Source: Sphaerolaimus hirsutus
Taxonomy: Eukaryota > Nematoda > Chromadorea > Monhysterida > Sphaerolaimidae
Assembly (NCBI GenBank): GCA_964036195.1
Contig: OZ038460.1
Span: 11,783,504 to 11,847,503, forward strand
Direction of reading: 5' to 3'
Length of the DNA stretch: 64,000 bases
Shown: positions 22,282 to 34,700 of the stretch, in pieces
Position numbering within the stretch: position 1 is the first letter of the stretch
How the letters are laid out: each line of letters begins with the position of its first letter
Program-made: the position numbers and the translations under genes
Notes under the pieces: model-generated
The model's database searches: none
Seen by the model: the letters and a program-made list of their open reading frames with translations, nothing else
What the model was told of the DNA's origin: nothing

Positions 22282-24093
22282 CAGAGCGCAAGTTGTTTTC
22301 TATAAGTTTTGGAATATTTGTGCAGTTATTTATATCTGGAACATATTTTCAACGAATATTTAACATTAAGCATAAAATACCAGACATATTTACCAATACG
22401 TTTACCAGACAGAGGCTCATTAAAGCACTTCCAGCAAACCACCTGCTACTAGCGGATTTAAAAAAAATAGAATATTGATAATGTTCTTTTTCACGCAAGA
22501 CTGGAAAAGTGCGAATCAAAGAATTGTAAAATCGGAATCAAGCGGTACAGCGACCGACTACTGGCAACCTTTGCAGCATCTTCATGCTAAATAAAACAAG
22601 CATTCGTTTCAAACATGGTAATGAGAAAAAAGAAACACGCCGCTGTTGTGATAACTTGAAATTTGCTGCGTATGCGCATTTATACGCCCCATTACTTTCG
22701 AAAGTTCAAAATAATTCCACAAAAACCTACTGGAATAAGAGAAAATCACAGAAAAATTAACGCACCTCATGAAGCTCACAGCGTCACAACGTCCTTATCG
22801 ACAGCTCCATTCGCTGCACAACATCTGCAAAATGCCCGAAGAAAGTAAACAGAGCGCAAAAAAATTTGGCACTCAGCCAACACAATCTGACAACCTTCCG
22901 CGTAACCATCAAGCATAAATTACCGATCGGTCGCCAGGATCCCGCCAACAGATGTTCGATAATCGCCACGGAAACTCCAAGACCACTGCAATAGTTTTTT
23001 ACGGGGCTTTGCATTTCGTCATTCGCGCCGATAGATACACTCGTACCGTACGAAAGAAGTTCAAAGAAACCTGTCGTCAAGGTAGAAAAAAATGAACAAT
23101 TCTGGTCGGGATTCTTTGTGAAAGCAAACCAACATCCACAAACTGACCTGTATAAAGGAAACGCATTCCACATAGCACGTAATTTTTTGTGACGTCATAA
23201 AATTTTTTAAACCGTTTTGCTACTTGCATTGTGCATTTATATAGGCTAAAATTATTTCGCAAGATCCATTCAGAAAATAGGAATCCCGACATTATGTGAA
23301 CTTGGCACCGGTCCAAAAACCCGTATGGATATCCCGTTTGTATACCACCCCTGACGATGGTGGACCGGCGCGGCACGCTAGTGTGTCGGCGGCCATAAGC
23401 GACCATATCCGATGGCATTATAACATACCGCGGACATTATCAGTGACTCGGACAGAATTTCTGTGTCTTTTACTCTCGTTAGTACAAAATGTAATCGTAT
23501 CCAAATACAAATTCGTGTGACTTCATTGGAAAAATGCTAAGTTCACATAATGTCGGCGATCCCGAAAATGTTGTAAATGTGTCGTCGATTTTGGTTATTC
23601 TGTTGGGTGAAAGCCGGTGTGTTGATTTGAAATAGGTATCTTGACAAATTTACCACTTTTTCGTTTGTGTTTTTCGGGCGGTCCGTCTGTTTGTTTGCAT
23701 CAATATGTATTCAGTCACAACACGGAACTCGTCAGTTTTTGCAGTAAAATTGGCGCAAATTTCACGGTGATTAACACGGTAAAAGAATATTAACAATTTA
23801 CCTGTGATCATAAATGTTCAGTATGCAAAAAAATCATTTTCAATTTCCCTGTAATCATAAATGTTCAGTATGCAAAAAAATGTTAAATTTTTTTGTCCCT
23901 CCCACCAATGAATGAATGACCCACGCAGCCAATGAGTTTCAATTTCACCTATTTTTCATTTAAATACAAACGTTTCTTAATGACAGATCATTGGCGTACA
24001 TGAGCTATTTACATTAATAAAAGGCGTCCCCCAGTGACGGGGCCCCGTCCACTTCTAAAAGACGATCGCTCCAAAAAAAATCGAAAATTGAGT
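22282..24093. other. Spacer without recognised gene
   Basis: AT-rich with short frames only. A 36-bp direct duplication around 23800-23880 (AAATGTTCAGTATGCAAAAA twice) is the only local structure I see. Confidence 0.4.
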
Positions 24094-24722
24094 TACCGTA
24101 TTTCCTCTAATTACCCCCCCTCCCTCGAAATACCCCCCTCAAAATGGGCACTATGAATTAATAACACCCCCTCGAAATACCCCCCCCCCAATTTCAGTGT
24201 ATAGGGAACGTAGATGACAAAAGCTCTGGGAAACGCAGAACACACGTGAAAAACAATGATTGTGTTACGTTAGAACATGGTTTATATCATCTACATACTT
24301 ACATACTTAAATGGGCACTATGAATTTAAAAACACCCCCACTCGAAATACCCCCCTCGAAATGGGCACTATGAATTTATGACCCCCCCCTCCACTCGAAA
24401 TACCCCCTCAAAATGGACACTATGAATTTATAACCCCGCTCGAAATACCCCCCACCCCAAATTGAATGTAAGTAAAGCGGTTTGTGATCCGAGCAGTGCA
24501 GAACACACGTTAAAAACAATGACTTTTATACTACACTTTGTTATGTTAGAACATGTTTTATACCATCTAGGTACATACTTATATACCTAAGTCTATTTAG
24601 ACTATACATTGTGCTTATTGTTGAATTTGTCTACGTCCGCGTACGTTACAAACAACAAATTGGTACTGGCAGTTTCTGGCAAAAAAAATTCTGGCGAAAA
24701 TACCCCTCGAGGAAATACGGTA
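24094..24722. mobile_element. MITE, TACCGTATTTCCTC family, full length
   Basis: Starts TACCGTATTTCCTCTAATTA and ends CTCGAGGAAATACGGTA. Internally it repeats a unit with CTCGAAATACCCCC and GGGCACTATGAATTTA four times, then GCAGAACACACGTTAAAAAC. 629 bp, no ORF. Confidence 0.8.
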
Positions 24723-25774
24723 GGTATCTGAAATCTGCTTCATGATAGGACATTTGGCATGTGTTTGCCGAAAAAATTCTACAAAGACATCATATGGTGG
24801 CAAACAGAAATTTGAAAACTTTCGAATTTTTATTCGTGAAATAATCACAAAAACAACACTTCAAATAGACTACTTAAAAACAAACCCGAAAACTGCTTTT
24901 GGTAAAAAAAATTCCGAGAATCATTGTATGGAAAACACTAAAACTTTAACGTTTTTATAGTCAGTCTTCAACTTGAACTACCCAATAAAAAGTACAGCGT
25001 TTCCACTTGTAAAGTTTGCCGTCGTTATTTCTTCCACACAGTAGCCACAAGGAAGCAAGCAATAGATGCCCTTGCAGTCAACTGAAGCAACAGCGAAATG
25101 ATTGGGCGGCAAGCTTGATGTCACACAGGATGCCTCCACGCTTTCCGCATGCCCATACTTGATTAGCTCAGTGAGCAACTAATCAAGCATCTAACGCGGC
25201 CGGCGGTCGCGTGCCCGCCGCGCATCAATTATTGAGTAGGTTGCCTCATGCTCGCGATTCTTTATGGCATCATGCTCGGCCGTGACGCGCGCCAGGAAAT
25301 CGTCATGCTTCTGCCGCTTCTGGTTGCCCAATGATGCCGTACAGTGGTGGTGCTCTACAGCGACTTGTTGCAGAGTACAGTGTGTCTCAATTCAGTAATT
25401 GTGAATTGAACGATTTTGTTTTCAATGGGAAAATCGGAGATGCTTGAAGTGAGAAAACTCAATATTGAGATGATATAGGTATAATATTGTGTTTCAATTA
25501 TTTCGATCGGGCTCTCTAATTACTTAGTCCCTCGCTTTCTCAATTGAAATCCAGCGTGCGCGCGATGTCTTCAGATGGGACCGAGCGGCACGTCGGCGCG
25601 CCGCGGGGTGGGTGGAGCTCGCGCGATCGCCCATTGGCTGCAGCGGCGCACTGCGCGCAGCATCTGGTCCGTGGGCTAAACAGTGCACGGCACGCATCAA
25701 CGGCAACTTATCCACTTTGGTGAATCAGCCGATTCGCGATTACTTGATGCTGCGGACGCAAATCGGCGACGATC
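24723..25774. other. AHR upstream region, no firm gene
   Basis: Two short minus-strand frames, 24978-25178 and about 25191-25340. The second has a charged helix-like stretch (KRQKHDDFLARVTAEHDAIK) that could be a transposon-protein remnant; I do not recognise it. From about 25550 the sequence becomes CpG-rich and probably holds the AHR promoter and 5' UTR. Confidence 0.35.
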
Positions 25775-28700
25775 ATGTACGCAACGAAGCGACGTCAGCG
25801 CAACTTCAAAAGGTGAGTATTTTACTTCGCGCCGCCGGCCGGCCCTGCATTACAATGTGTCGGTGATGGTTGTGGCGGCACGCACCATCGCATGATTATG
25901 CGCACACGCCATTAGCTGCGTGCAATGGCGTACAACACGCACAAGATCGCGTGGCGCCAACATTGGTAGGCAGCGGAACTCTATCACGCCACACGTTCCG
26001 TGACTCGCGTGCATTGTGCTCGATATCGGCCGCCGTCGGCCCTGCTCGTCGCCGGCCGCCGCAGCGAGCGCCCACCAAGGCGCGGGCCACCTTCGAGTCA
26101 GGAAGCACGCGCGTCACCGGCGCGGCACGAAAATGCGCCGCGCGGCCAGCGCACCTGTGCGCCAATCAATCGGCCCGTACTTGGGGCCAACAAGGGGCGG
26201 GCGCACGCCACGTGTGCGTGCCAGCCGCAATCGGGCGCCGGCGCCGTGGCCGACCCGCGCAGCTCGCCCGCCGCAATCGACACGCGGCGTCGCGTGGACC
26301 GCCGCCCGTCAAAAATGAACTCACCGGACTATACCGCGCTAGCTGCGCCGGCGGTCATTTATACATCAGCTTGCTCGGCGGTCCGCCTTCTACTTCATTG
26401 TACAGTAACAAGTCAAGTAGCCCTCGATTTTTTACAATAATTTAAAATCGTCTGTGCTCTTTTATAATTTTACATGCCGCCAAGTTCGTTATGCGGCGTG
26501 TAATGCCAACCGCACACCAGTTTACCAACATGAAATGCTTGGAAACATTAAACCATTTTGGCGAACTGTTTTGACAAAACAGTATGAAACACTGTACAGA
26601 GTTGTACGGTGTTGCGTACTGTTTTGTGCAAACAGTTGATCAACATGGTCGAGCATTTCGTGTTGGTAAAGTAGTCTGTGTAGGCTAAAATGCATCATGT
26701 TTCACGGTAAAAATACGCAGAGCGCGCGGCGACGATGCTACGACAAAGGTGGCGACGGGCGTGGGGCCGGGCGTGCTGCCGCCCAGCTGCGCCATGGCCA
26801 CCAGTCTGGTGCCGACGGGCGTGCTCGGCGCGCAGACTACCGCAGGCGCCGGCCAGCCCCACGGATCGAACCCGTCGAAACGGCACCGCGAACGGCTCAA
26901 CGGCGAGCTGGAGAACGTGGCCGTGTTGCTGCCGTACGACGCGAATGTGATCGGCCGACTGGACAAGCTCAGCGTGCTCAGGCTCGCCGTCAGCTACTTG
27001 CAGGCGAAAACGCACTTTCATGGTTGGTTCTGTTCTTTTGGTTGGCAATACATTTTTTACGCCACGTCAATTTAAAATAACATTCAAAAATACATTATTG
27101 GAACAGTTTGGACAGATGCATTTATTTATCACTCATACATATTTCATGAACTTGCAACAATTGCTAATTTCATGACACTTCATTGTTGATTACCCTATCT
27201 CGACTCCATTAAAAATGGCTTCCAATTAGCGTGCGTTACGATTAATTACACATCTGTATTACTGCCCAATAGCCCAATTCCCTCTCCGTCAGCATGCTTG
27301 CGCGTATCATTTTAAATTGATAAATTATGCTCGTAATGTCACAATTTTACAACAGCTTCTGACCCCGCTGTTCGTTCAATATTACGCCCGACGTCTACAG
27401 CGGTCTTTATTCATTCCTGAAAGCAGAAACGTGGCACAGCCCAGTCGGCATATAAAATTCAGCCCGAAGCATCAGTGCCAACCGTGGTCACAAACGCGTG
27501 GACGAAATTGAAAGTGCACGCGCGTTTGCGGCAAAAGCGCCGCCGACTCTAGCTGGAGCGTAGAGGAGCGGCCGAATTGTCACAAGCGCATCTGCATTGG
27601 CGCGAGGCGGCGCCCGCCCGCTTTGATCACGGCCGGAACGTTATCGCTTCGTAAAGTCAGCTGTCGCATCCCGACCATGAGCTACTGTAATCATGGATGC
27701 CATGATCGCATGAATATTGCAACAGCAGCAGCGAGAGATGAAAGCGTGCCTTCACATGACGCTGGATGATGGACATTTTCTTAGAATCTGGCCGCGGCAC
27801 ACCTGTTCAGTTCGATCAACGGTGGCACACGCATTTCGCTGATCATTCGTTTATTTGCATGCGACGTCCGCGGCGGCCGCATGCGCCAATATTGGCGCGA
27901 GTAATTGGACGACCAAAGTTCAAGTAGCTTGGCGCCAGCGCCGGATACAATTTCACAATCGCTAATGGCTGGTGGACGGGCGGACGACGCAACGGCACCC
28001 CCATCCCAGTATGAAAGTAGCTCCTCGATTTGAAGTGTGCGCCGCAGCGGCGAGCGCGGCGACGCCGCCAATCTCGAAGAAGCGTGTCACGCGACGCCGC
28101 GGCTGAGGCTCCAGCCAGCCGCCAGATGCCTCGACATATTTACTTACTGTAGCAGTGCTGCGGTTGAGGTGGGGGCAATAAACTCTGTCACACAAAGCAA
28201 CTAATCAATATGAGAAATGAATACTTCACTCTGGGCCAGTGTAGATAAATGTGACAAGCGTTTGTGGCTTATTACAAACACGGGAATATCGCATACTATG
28301 CTGGAACTATGTATTACATTATTGTTTGGCTGGTTACATAAATATTAACACCAGGTGCAAATACCAGACCATGTAAAGTGTAAAGCAAAGTGTCAATTGT
28401 CATGACAAATGTAAAGTAAAGGGTCAATTGTCAATAAAAGTTTAGTAATCATTTTATATTGACATTTTGAATGACGTTTAACACTTTACCTTACACTTTA
28501 CAGGGTCTCTGGGACTGCTCCCAGATATGTTACAGTAAGCATGAAGTGTATGCAAACAGTTTCTTATAAAAAACGTTTCCAATTATTGTAAATATTTCTT
28601 CATTTTTATAACATAAACAATAGCTGTGAAACTGTTTTTTTACAAGATTATAAAACATATTTCCAACCACATAAAAATGTTACCTGCACTGCACAGCAGG

Positions 28701-31700
28701 TGCACATGTAACCAGCTAAGTGCATATTTACTGAATTAGCAAAAAGAGTCCAATAAGCCACCGTATGTGTTAATGTACCAATGTATGTGTAAGCCAGCGT
28801 GTGTATTTATGCACAAATGTATTTAATAGTGTACTAATCACTGTAAATGTAATAGAGTACTAATCAATCATTGGTGCATGGCGGGTTTACCGTATCGTCT
28901 TTTGTTTAACCCAGCGAATTAGATTTTTCCACAACACTCTTACAGTGGTACTTCAATTCAGGCATGGTACCCAATTCAAAGATGGTACTGTATTACCTAT
29001 TTCATAAGATATCTAGTACATACTTAGACATCATTATACCGTATTTCCTCGAAATACCCACCCTCGAAATACCCCCCCCCCCCTCGAAATAACCCCCCCC
29101 CCTCGTTTCACCCCCCCCTCTCGAGACCACTATGAAACAATCACCCCCCCTCGAAATACCCCCCCAGATTGAGTGTAAAGAGAACGTACATGACAAATAC
29201 TGCAGTTTGTGTTCTGCGTAGTGCAGAACACACGTTAAAACAATGTCGGAATCACGTTAGAACAGTGTTTACCTATACCATCTATGTACTACCATTAGTC
29301 TACAGGAATCTATACATGTCAGTTATTGATGCATTTTTCCACCCCAGGGCACATCACAAACAACGATTATGTACTAGGGTTTCAAAAAAATTTATTGCGA
29401 AACAATGACCCCCTCCCTCGAAATACCCCCCCCCCCTTCGTTTAACCCCCCCTCTCGGGAGCACTATGAAAAAATCACCCCCCGGGGGGTATTTCGAGGA
29501 AATACGGTATGCAGATATATTTTTGCCAACATCAATTGGCAACATTTATTATGTAGGTAAATATACCAACTACAACAATTACAACAATCACTAGGCATTT
29601 TACAACAGAAGCGACTTCTGATAAATACTTGCATGCAGTCACGTTTTAAACATATTGTGCTTCCTGCATCACACTTGCTTGTAGCTACTTGCTTCTAGGT
29701 GTGGGGGCACTCAATTCGAGGATAGGACTTTATTGTTTCATAACATGGTTACCATGGCGCTGTATTCGAGCGTGGTACTCTATTCAAGCATGGTACTCAA
29801 AACAAGCCAATACAGTAAACATGAAAATATTGCCATAAGACGTTAACCAAGCCAAGCACACGAAACAGCTCCCATTCACATGCACGAAGCAGCACAATCA
29901 AGCAATCAGCACTTGATCTGCAACAGGAGTTGCAACAATTAGTCAGCACATTGTTCCGGCGCTGACCCGCGCGCTGTGCACACAAACATGCGTTTGAGGT
30001 GCCAACTGGCGAGTCGCTGTTATTGCCTCAGGTGCGAGACAAAAGCGCAATTATGTGTAGCTGGCTGCGCGCGGTGCAGCTGCCGCTGGCGCCGTGCCAT
30101 GATTTCGCTCAAGAAATCCATGCGCAAGTCTCCGTTTTACCACTCAATGGGAACTACCGTAACCCGAGGGTCTTTCAGACGGTCGCAAACAGATTTTGAG
30201 GTATGGATTTACATTTACAAGTATTAATTTGCATGAATCGGGCCAACACATGTAATTATGTAATGTATGCGCATACATATCCTTCTCACCCAATTTCGCA
30301 CGGCTGGTAGATTTCATTACACAATCACGCGATGCAATCATTTTCTTTTTGAATTAAGAGATGTCTAGAGGGAATGAAATATTGCAACCAGCATTATAAA
30401 TATAGCCGCATAAGACATGCTTCAGCAGTCGGCACACCTGCGTCGAACATCTACGAAATTACCTGGCTACATATTTACCTATCTCATAATCATCTCACGC
30501 TCATTATGGTCGTGATTGGTGCTTAGCTCGATTTGCAGGATACCAGCCACAGTCAAGCATGAAAATGTAATTATCATAAAATGCGTAGTGTATTTAGGAT
30601 TGGTAGACACCGGAAACGCGCTTCATGGGGTTACACGTGCTTCTCTTGAAAATAAATGGCTTATGGGCACGTCTTGTAGGAGGCAGTAGGAAACGAGTAA
30701 AAGTAACCGAATTAACAATGTTCACTGATAACGGGATGTTCATGCAACGAGAGGATTCGCGAACGAAACATTTGTGAACGTTCAGCCCACTTGCTTGGGA
30801 TCTGTTCAGTAAATACATTAATAAAAGTTTAACTGAAAACATTGACGTGGACCAGACCCAATAGACATGATTAAAATTAATCAAGGATAATAATTTATTA
30901 AATTTCACACATGCAAGCATAAGTTCAGTAAAAAAAACTTCTGCGCAGAATAACGTGGGTGGAATCCAATCATACCTAGGTATGTTTTTCATTATTGGTT
31001 GTGTATTAATGAGAAGAATTCCGTTTCTGGTCATACATGTTCACTTTGGCAGAACTTTGCGTGACTGAAGTACGGTAAATTAGAAAAGTTGGATTAACAA
31101 ATTGGAAAAGAAAAAGTAAAAAGTTGCGGTCCCACATTCGGCGCCTCGTGCTTTCTTGACTTCACGTAAATTCTCATTTCACATTCTCATAGATCAAAAA
31201 AATAAAAATATTCAAATACGGTAGCGAAACTCACCGAACATCGCTAGTAACTGCAACACGGTATACTCCAGTGACTTTGCACCTCGCTCGCGTGGTTCTC
31301 GCTGGACGCGTGCCAATAGTATATAAAATACGCAACATTCAGTAACGCTGAAAAAATTCACTTCGGTTATAACATTACAAAAACGTTGTTGCATTCACAG
31401 CAATGAGTTTTTTCATCTTTTTCAAAAGTTGCAAGCTTTATTAACAATTGGCATGCTTCCAACGTGAGACATAAGTCAGTGCGAATGCAGAGTATCATAC
31501 CTACCGAGTATAACAACTTCCCCCCCCCCCGCAGTGTGCCTGCAGCGCTACGTGCACTACGAGGCGTACAAAGCGACGGTGGCCGCGTGCGCCGCCGCCG
31601 CCGTGGTCTACACGCCGCAGCATGAGGGCGCGGCGGCGGGCGGCGGCGTGCCCGGCTACGCCTACCAGCAGCAGCACTTCGGCCACCAGCAGCAGCTCAC

Positions 31701-34700
31701 CATGGGCCAGTTCATGGCCTACGACCCGCTGCACGCAAACGAGAACACCGTGTTCAAGGCGCTCGGTGGATTCGTGCTCATTCTCAACGAGAACGGCGAG
31801 ATCTATTACGCCAGTGATAACATTGAGACTTATCTGGGCTTCCATCAGGTGGGTGCAAAGGGTTATGGTAAAGCGGCGTTCACAAGGTTTAGATGTGATG
31901 TTTGGGATAAAAACGTACCTTGCAAACTCAACGGTTTCCCCAACGTAAATAGCCGTCCCATCAAAATTATGGGCAAATATTATCAAAATTCAAAATCTTA
32001 TGGACTTGTCGACTATTAGAAATCGGTGTTCACAGTGGACTTATCATATTTCTTGCTTTATTTCAAACAAAAAAGGATGCGGAGGATGGGCTTGACGACT
32101 CTTAGCCCAAATTTTTGCATTTTACCCCAAAAATGTCAAATTTGACACTGTCGATATGGGCATGTAAGGTCAAAAAATTATGGAAATAATGAAAAATGTA
32201 CGGGAGTAGCCCCAGATGACGTTTCCGGGCCGAACTCGAAATTTTCATATTTTGGACTTATCGACTTTTAGAATTGGACGCCTTAAATTTCAGTCTGACA
32301 TCCTGCACCAACCCGTGTACGATATGATCCACTCTGAGGACAGAGACGAATTGAGGCAGCAGCTACTGTGGAACTACTCGCTGCCCCCCTCCGGCACATG
32401 GCAGGACGTTTTCACGCCAGGTAAACGCCACGGAATTCAGACGGTCTTAATTGGTAAACACGAAACTGTAAACAATACAGATGGCACGCCATACCTGGAG
32501 AGAAGCGCCAGCGCCAGGTTTCGCTGCCTGCTCGACAATACCTGTGGATTCTTGGTGAGTTTAAATAGCTTAGAAAATATATGTATACTCGGCAGACACG
32601 AGACTCTACAAACAGATAGGAGTTATGTCTTCGGCTGGCAGACGGCCAGCCGAAAACTTATGGAAGACGTGATGAAGACGACGTGATGGCGAGAGATGAT
32701 GATCGCGACGAAAGTAATGACGTCATGATGGAGTGTTTCCTCCGGGAAAATGTACGGCGTAATGTCATCCGAGTATATAAATATATATACATATATATAT
32801 ATTAGACATTTTCATAAACTTTTCAAGAATGGCAGCCCACACATTACCTAGGTAGTTGACGCTCGTGTGTCAACTAAGATTTGGGCTTCACGTGTTGAAA
32901 AATGTTGCAATGTTGAAAAATACGGCAAAAGCATTGGAAGATCGCTCTGCGAGACGTGAAGGCGAAACCTTAGTTGACACAGAACAGTTGACACACAAGT
33001 GTCAACCAGTGTGCGGGCCGCCAATGTCTACACTTCTTTGCAAGTTGCGATCCAGTTTTCATATTTACTTTAATTTTTGTGAATGAAGGTTTCTTTTTTC
33101 TTCAATCTTTTTGACAAGTGACGTCCACCCACTTGATAATGAGCACTTGGCATTACTTGGAAAATGCTGTTGTTGTAAAAAATAATCTCCGTAGTTGAAA
33201 AATCCATCTAATTTCGCTCGCGAAAAAAAATTTACTAAGGGTTTTCTAGGAAATACGGTAGTTGATATAATCGATCAAGTTGATGTATTGAATGAAAAAA
33301 TGCTTGACACATTGCCGTTTATTTACTTCTCGCATAATACACAACCTTAAGGTTGTTATACTCGTTTTGAACTAAATACTACTTAAATGCGACTACTGCA
33401 TTGGGCCCTATATAAACAGTACTTAGATGCAGTGCTAACTCATCCTCCTAGCTAAGCGGCAGGAATTTTTCGAGGACTGTACACTCGTTATTATCATCCC
33501 AACTTCGACCCGCCGCAGAGAATCGACGTGCGCGGCCGCCTCCAACCGCTCTACGGGCTGTCGCCGGCCTTCCTGGGCTCGCGCGCCGACAACCAGTACC
33601 CGGTGCTGGGGCTGGTGGCCGTGTGCAGCCCGTTCGTGCCGCCGCCCAACTTGGACGGGCCCGACACGGAGCCGTTCCTGAAGACCAAGCACGCGTTGGA
33701 CTTCGCCGTGTGCTCGGTGGACGCCAAGGCGCGCTACTTGCTCGAGTTGACGCCGGCCGACAGGCAGCTGCCGACCAGCTTCTACGCGCTCGTGCATCCC
33801 AGCGACGCGCCTTGTTTGGCCGAGGCGCACAAGGAAGGTCTGTTTGTTGTCTGCATCGTGTTCGGGTGGCAGTTTTCTGCCGAAATTATGAAAAAAATTA
33901 GAAAACTCAAACATAATAAGCTTTGAACGCCGTTTACGTCACCAGTATGAGTAGTTTTTATGTCCGGCAACAGTAGTTGACACTCAGACACATCATTCCA
34001 GTAAACTCAAATGCGTTCAAAGCTGACCTATGGGTTGAACTAGTATGTGAAGGACCAATGTGAAATCTAAAACGTTGGATAAAAATTGTAAAATACCATG
34101 AAAGACGGCCAGTAAAATTTCATTTTTACATTTATCTTAGTATTTGACATTCAGCACATTACTAACAATGGCAAACAAAAATTCGTGTATTCGATAACGT
34201 TTTCTAACTTTTGAATCATCGAATTGTTATTCCAAACGGAAAAAAACACTGAAAACGTTTTTAGAGAATTCATTAAAGTATTTTCAAACCTTTCATGTAT
34301 TTTTTAAAAATGCATGTAAAATGCAAAAACACAATGTAAAACTCAATTTCACATTTGTAGCAGAAAAACAACGATGTGCAAATGTGTCTGCGGCTACAGC
34401 TTGAAACCCTACAAAACATAAAAGTTGTATTCAAAATTGGCCAAATAAAATATTCATATAAAAACCTGGATGGGCGTCTGACAAAAATAACTACCGGTGT
34501 GTCACAGGCACAGAATAGTGACATTTCAGCAGTCTAAACACAAAAACCCACGCAGTCATCAAGAACGGTGCCTCCGGTCTACTGGTGTACCGTCTGATTT
34601 CAACTCGGTCGCAGCGCACCTACTGGCTGCAGTCGTCCTGCCGCCTGTTCTACAAGAACGGCAAGCCCGAGTCCATCGGCTGCACGCACAGACTGCTCAC

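Noticed and set aside
25870-26445. 191-codon plus-strand frame in CpG-rich sequence
   Set aside because: Overlapping long frames in all phases reflect high GC. It lies in AHR intron 1, and no domain or splice signals support it.
28990-29510. Possible CRISPR-like or telomeric array because of repeated C-runs
   Set aside because: No regular repeat-spacer spacing; termini and C-run arms are those of the MITE family, in an animal genome.
31501-31986. 161-codon minus-strand frame
   Set aside because: Antisense shadow of the AHR PAS-A exon.
33435-33914. 159-codon minus-strand frame
   Set aside because: Antisense shadow of the GC-rich AHR PAS-B exon 33519-33837.
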